Origin: a virus
DNA: 34,156 bases
Direction: 5' to 3' (one strand)
Virus record (IMG/VR): IMGVR_UViG_3300044996_000619
Location: 1 to 34,156 of that record
Shown one piece after another: positions 32,359 to 34,156 of the stretch. A program made the position numbers and the translations under genes. The notes under the pieces are model-generated. The model saw only the letters and a program-made list of their open reading frames with translations. It made no database searches and was not told where the DNA came from. Numbering within the stretch: position 1 is the stretch's first letter; every line of letters begins with the position of its first letter.

Positions 32359-33029
32359 AGCTTTGCGTAAGCTCCAAATCCTTTTTCAATTAACTCAGTT
32401 TTGCATTCAAGCAGGTCACGATTGCTGTGAAGATAACGACAGACTATTAATGACCAATCTTTATTTGATGCTCCAAAATCAATAAACCCAGCTTCTAATT
32501 TTTTCATTAAAACAAGCCCTAACACGTTGCTTTCAATTGTATCAACTACACGTAAACTATAAACGTCAGGAATAATTTTATGAATATTCTGCAGAGTTTT
32601 TCCGTTTGCTGCGAATTCGCATAATGCTTCACTAAATGATTTATCAGTTTTGAATGTTAAACTTAGTGGACAATTAAATTCGAGCGTAGTGTAATTATTT
32701 TTTCTAGAAGATAGTCCTAAAGTTAAATTGGTTTCATTTCTAAGTTTTGTAAGATCAATTGTTGCTGTTCTGTCACTGAAAGTAAACGTAATTCCATACT
32801 CTCCAAAAAAAAAAAGTCATTAGAATGAGTTTTAAAAAAAAGCTGTCGGAATAGCGTCAAATCCATATTTCGTCTTTAATAGTTTGAGTTTCTTTTCAAT
32901 TAATTTTGAAATTTTACCTTGTGGCATATTTACAAACTCACTTTTTATTTTTGACATTTCAGGATAAATCTCATGCATTGTAAAGTGAGATTTAACTTCT
33001 TGATTTTCAAGTAGCTGTTGTATTTTCAT
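32355..33029 (-). pseudogene. AKL-family protein 12, split by homopolymer runs
   Basis: The N-terminal part (MKIQQLLE|N to about DAIPTAFF) stops at a TAA after a run of eight T (minus strand, near 32832). The C-terminal part is open from just after a run of eleven T (near 32805) and carries the whole family module (TLQNIHKII, VLGLVLMKK, DLLECKTELIEKGFGAYAKL). The two parts are in the same overall frame: the span is 225 codons, exactly a family-size gene, with in-frame stops only between the two runs. Removing one T from the first run and adding one to the second gives an uninterrupted protein of about 224 residues. So this is either a compensating pair of sequence errors, a phase-variable gene or a dead copy. 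Confidence 0.75.
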
Positions 33030-33552
33030 TTTTTAACCAGAATTCCGGGTGTTCTAGTGCGTCTGCAAGATAACCAATCTTTGCATTCCCAATTGTTAAG
33101 TAATTCTTAAAAGGTAGCTCAATTTCAGGTCTAACGGCTATCAATGGATCTTTTCCATTAAACTTCATTATGACAATTCCTTCTTTACCAACCTTTACTT
33201 TATCAACATCAACTTCATTCAGCCAGCCAAATACCTTTGCTTTACGAGTAAGCAGCTGATCTAATGTATCAGGTTCCTTATAAAATTTGCATTCAACTAC
33301 AAACCTAAACCAGTGACCGTCTTCGCCATCATTTGTGGCAACCACATCACCCACGAAAAGCGAAAGTGTCTGTTGATTAAAAAGCTGTCCAGTTGTTCCA
33401 AAGTTTTTTCCACCTACACGAGCTCCAGAACTTTGGGTACGAATAAATTTTAAAGGCGCTAGGTGCTCTGCTAAAATTTTTGCAACTTTACTTTCAAAGC
33501 CATTTCCTTTTGCTTTACTATTCTTTCTTTTCTTTTTTTCTTCTTCTATCAT
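33007..33552 (-). CDS. PD-(D/E)XK nuclease, Holliday-junction-resolvase-like
   Basis: This 181-residue protein has the PD-(D/E)XK residues in order: E20 in KGNGFESKVAKIL, D69 in GDVV, and E87-x-K89 in VVECKFYK. A segment FIRTQSSGARVGG lies between, as in archaeal-type Holliday junction resolvases and related nucleases. It may act on branched DNA during recombination or packaging; a degradative or restriction role is equally open. The N-terminus is very basic. It overlaps the start of the disrupted family gene by 23 bases and follows another family gene by 12 bases. Confidence 0.78.
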   Translation of the reverse strand: MIEEEKKKRKNSKAKGNGFESKVAKILAEHLAPLKFIRTQSSGARVGGKNFGTTGQLFNQQTLSLFVGDVVATNDGEDGHWFRFVVECKFYKEPDTLDQLLTRKAKVFGWLNEVDVDKVKVGKEGIVIMKFNGKDPLIAVRPEIELPFKNYLTIGNAKIGYLADALEHPEFWLKNENTTAT

Positions 33553-33564
33553 ATGAATTCTCTT

Positions 33565-34156
33565 TTATAGTTTTGCGAGCGTTGAATACCCTTTCTCAAT
33601 TAACTCTGCTTTGCAATCAAGCACATCGCGCTCATTTTTGAGATGCTTGGTTATAATGTTTCGCCACTGAAGTGTTTGCTTTATCCCAGAAACATTTACT
33701 AAATCTTCAACTAGCATAAGTCCAAGCCCACCCGATTTCACATCATCATCTATAAATATTGCGTCAATGTGCTGAATTTGCTTGTGAATATTATGTAAAT
33801 CGGTTCCTGCAATATTTACGAAATATTGATTTATAAATTGATTTACAAATGTAGCTGTGCCATCTGAAAAGTCAACAAGAAAATTGACTGGCAAGTGAAG
33901 TCCCATTGTTGGAGTTACCATTGTGTTACTTACATCAACATCTCCATTTGTGTATTTTACATAAAGATTATTGAGAACAATACCAAGTTGTTTCGGGTGA
34001 AGATCACCTGAGTGATGATAAATCTTGAACCCATAATTACTCGTGAGTCTGCCTTCATCGTCATCATCTTCAGTACGTCCAATGAACTCTACTTCAGCAC
34101 CGAGCTTTTCTGCTGCAACCTGTAAATCATCTTTCAGAAGGAGAGAATTTTCATAC
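33565..34156 (-). CDS. AKL-family protein 13 (5' end outside window)
   Basis: The frame is open from the right edge of the window to the stop at 33565, giving at least 196 residues. An internal ATG at 33921 exists but is not the true start, since upstream codons continue in frame with plausible protein sequence, including an acidic stretch (TEDDDDEGR). The C-terminal module is complete: DLHNIHKQI, GLGLMLVEDL, RDVLDCKAELIEKGYSTLAKL. The leader lies outside the window. Confidence 0.83.
   Translation of the reverse strand, partial: YENSLLLKDDLQVAAEKLGAEVEFIGRTEDDDDEGRLTSNYGFKIYHHSGDLHPKQLGIVLNNLYVKYTNGDVDVSNTMVTPTMGLHLPVNFLVDFSDGTATFVNQFINQYFVNIAGTDLHNIHKQIQHIDAIFIDDDVKSGGLGLMLVEDLVNVSGIKQTLQWRNIITKHLKNERDVLDCKAELIEKGYSTLAKL

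Overview
The window is a piece of the genome of a tailed, contractile-tail phage (myovirus) built on the T4 plan. The evidence is a head-and-tail gene set recognisable at protein level: portal (gp20), prohead protease (gp21), scaffold (gp22), major capsid protein (gp23), neck (gp13/gp14-like), sheath stabiliser (gp15) and tail sheath (gp18). A T4-type late promoter box (TATAAATA or a one-base variant) stands in front of the key late genes. The DNA is AT-rich and genes are tightly packed, mostly on the minus strand, often with ATGA stop/start overlaps. A second promoter class has an extended -10 (TGnTATAAT), which fits a host with a sigma70-like factor. The host cannot be named from the sequence.

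Layout, left to right. (1) 1-3891: an operon read leftwards: a 62-aa protein with a possible head-targeting N-terminus, a two-AAA-module MoxR-like ATPase, and a partial HExxH metallopeptidase whose C-terminus lies outside the window. (2) 3955-5508: a free-standing homing endonuclease with its own promoter, just behind the terminator of the sheath gene. (3) 5604-13590: tail and neck genes, with three members of a paralogous family inserted between the gp14-like and gp15 genes. (4) 13684-15046: two plus-strand genes fired from a late promoter back to back with that of the neck operon. (5) 14970-16078: an operon of four small minus-strand genes with its own promoter. (6) 16175-24165: major capsid protein, scaffold, a small core protein, protease, portal and tape measure. 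(7) 24229-25244, plus strand: a gp26-like baseplate/tail chaperone gene with a candidate -1 frameshift into a second ORF. (8) 25303-27215: three family members with LRR-like repeats, under a late promoter. (9) About 27290-28320: a gene-free, strongly base-paired stretch that looks like a large structured non-coding RNA read leftwards. (10) 28337-34156: two small genes, seven more family members (one disrupted by homopolymer runs, one cut by the window edge) and a PD-(D/E)XK nuclease.

The most unusual content is a family of 13 paralogues in three clusters. All end in the same module (a LGLLLI-like strand, then DxLExKxxLIExG and a terminal AK(L/I)-stop). Most begin with a short MKxFKxFLxE-like segment resembling the capsid-targeting sequence of T4 internal proteins, including a site the gp21 protease could cut. 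They are candidates for proteins packaged in the head and injected with the DNA. The large RNA between clusters two and three and the frameshift near the tape measure gene are the other main leads.
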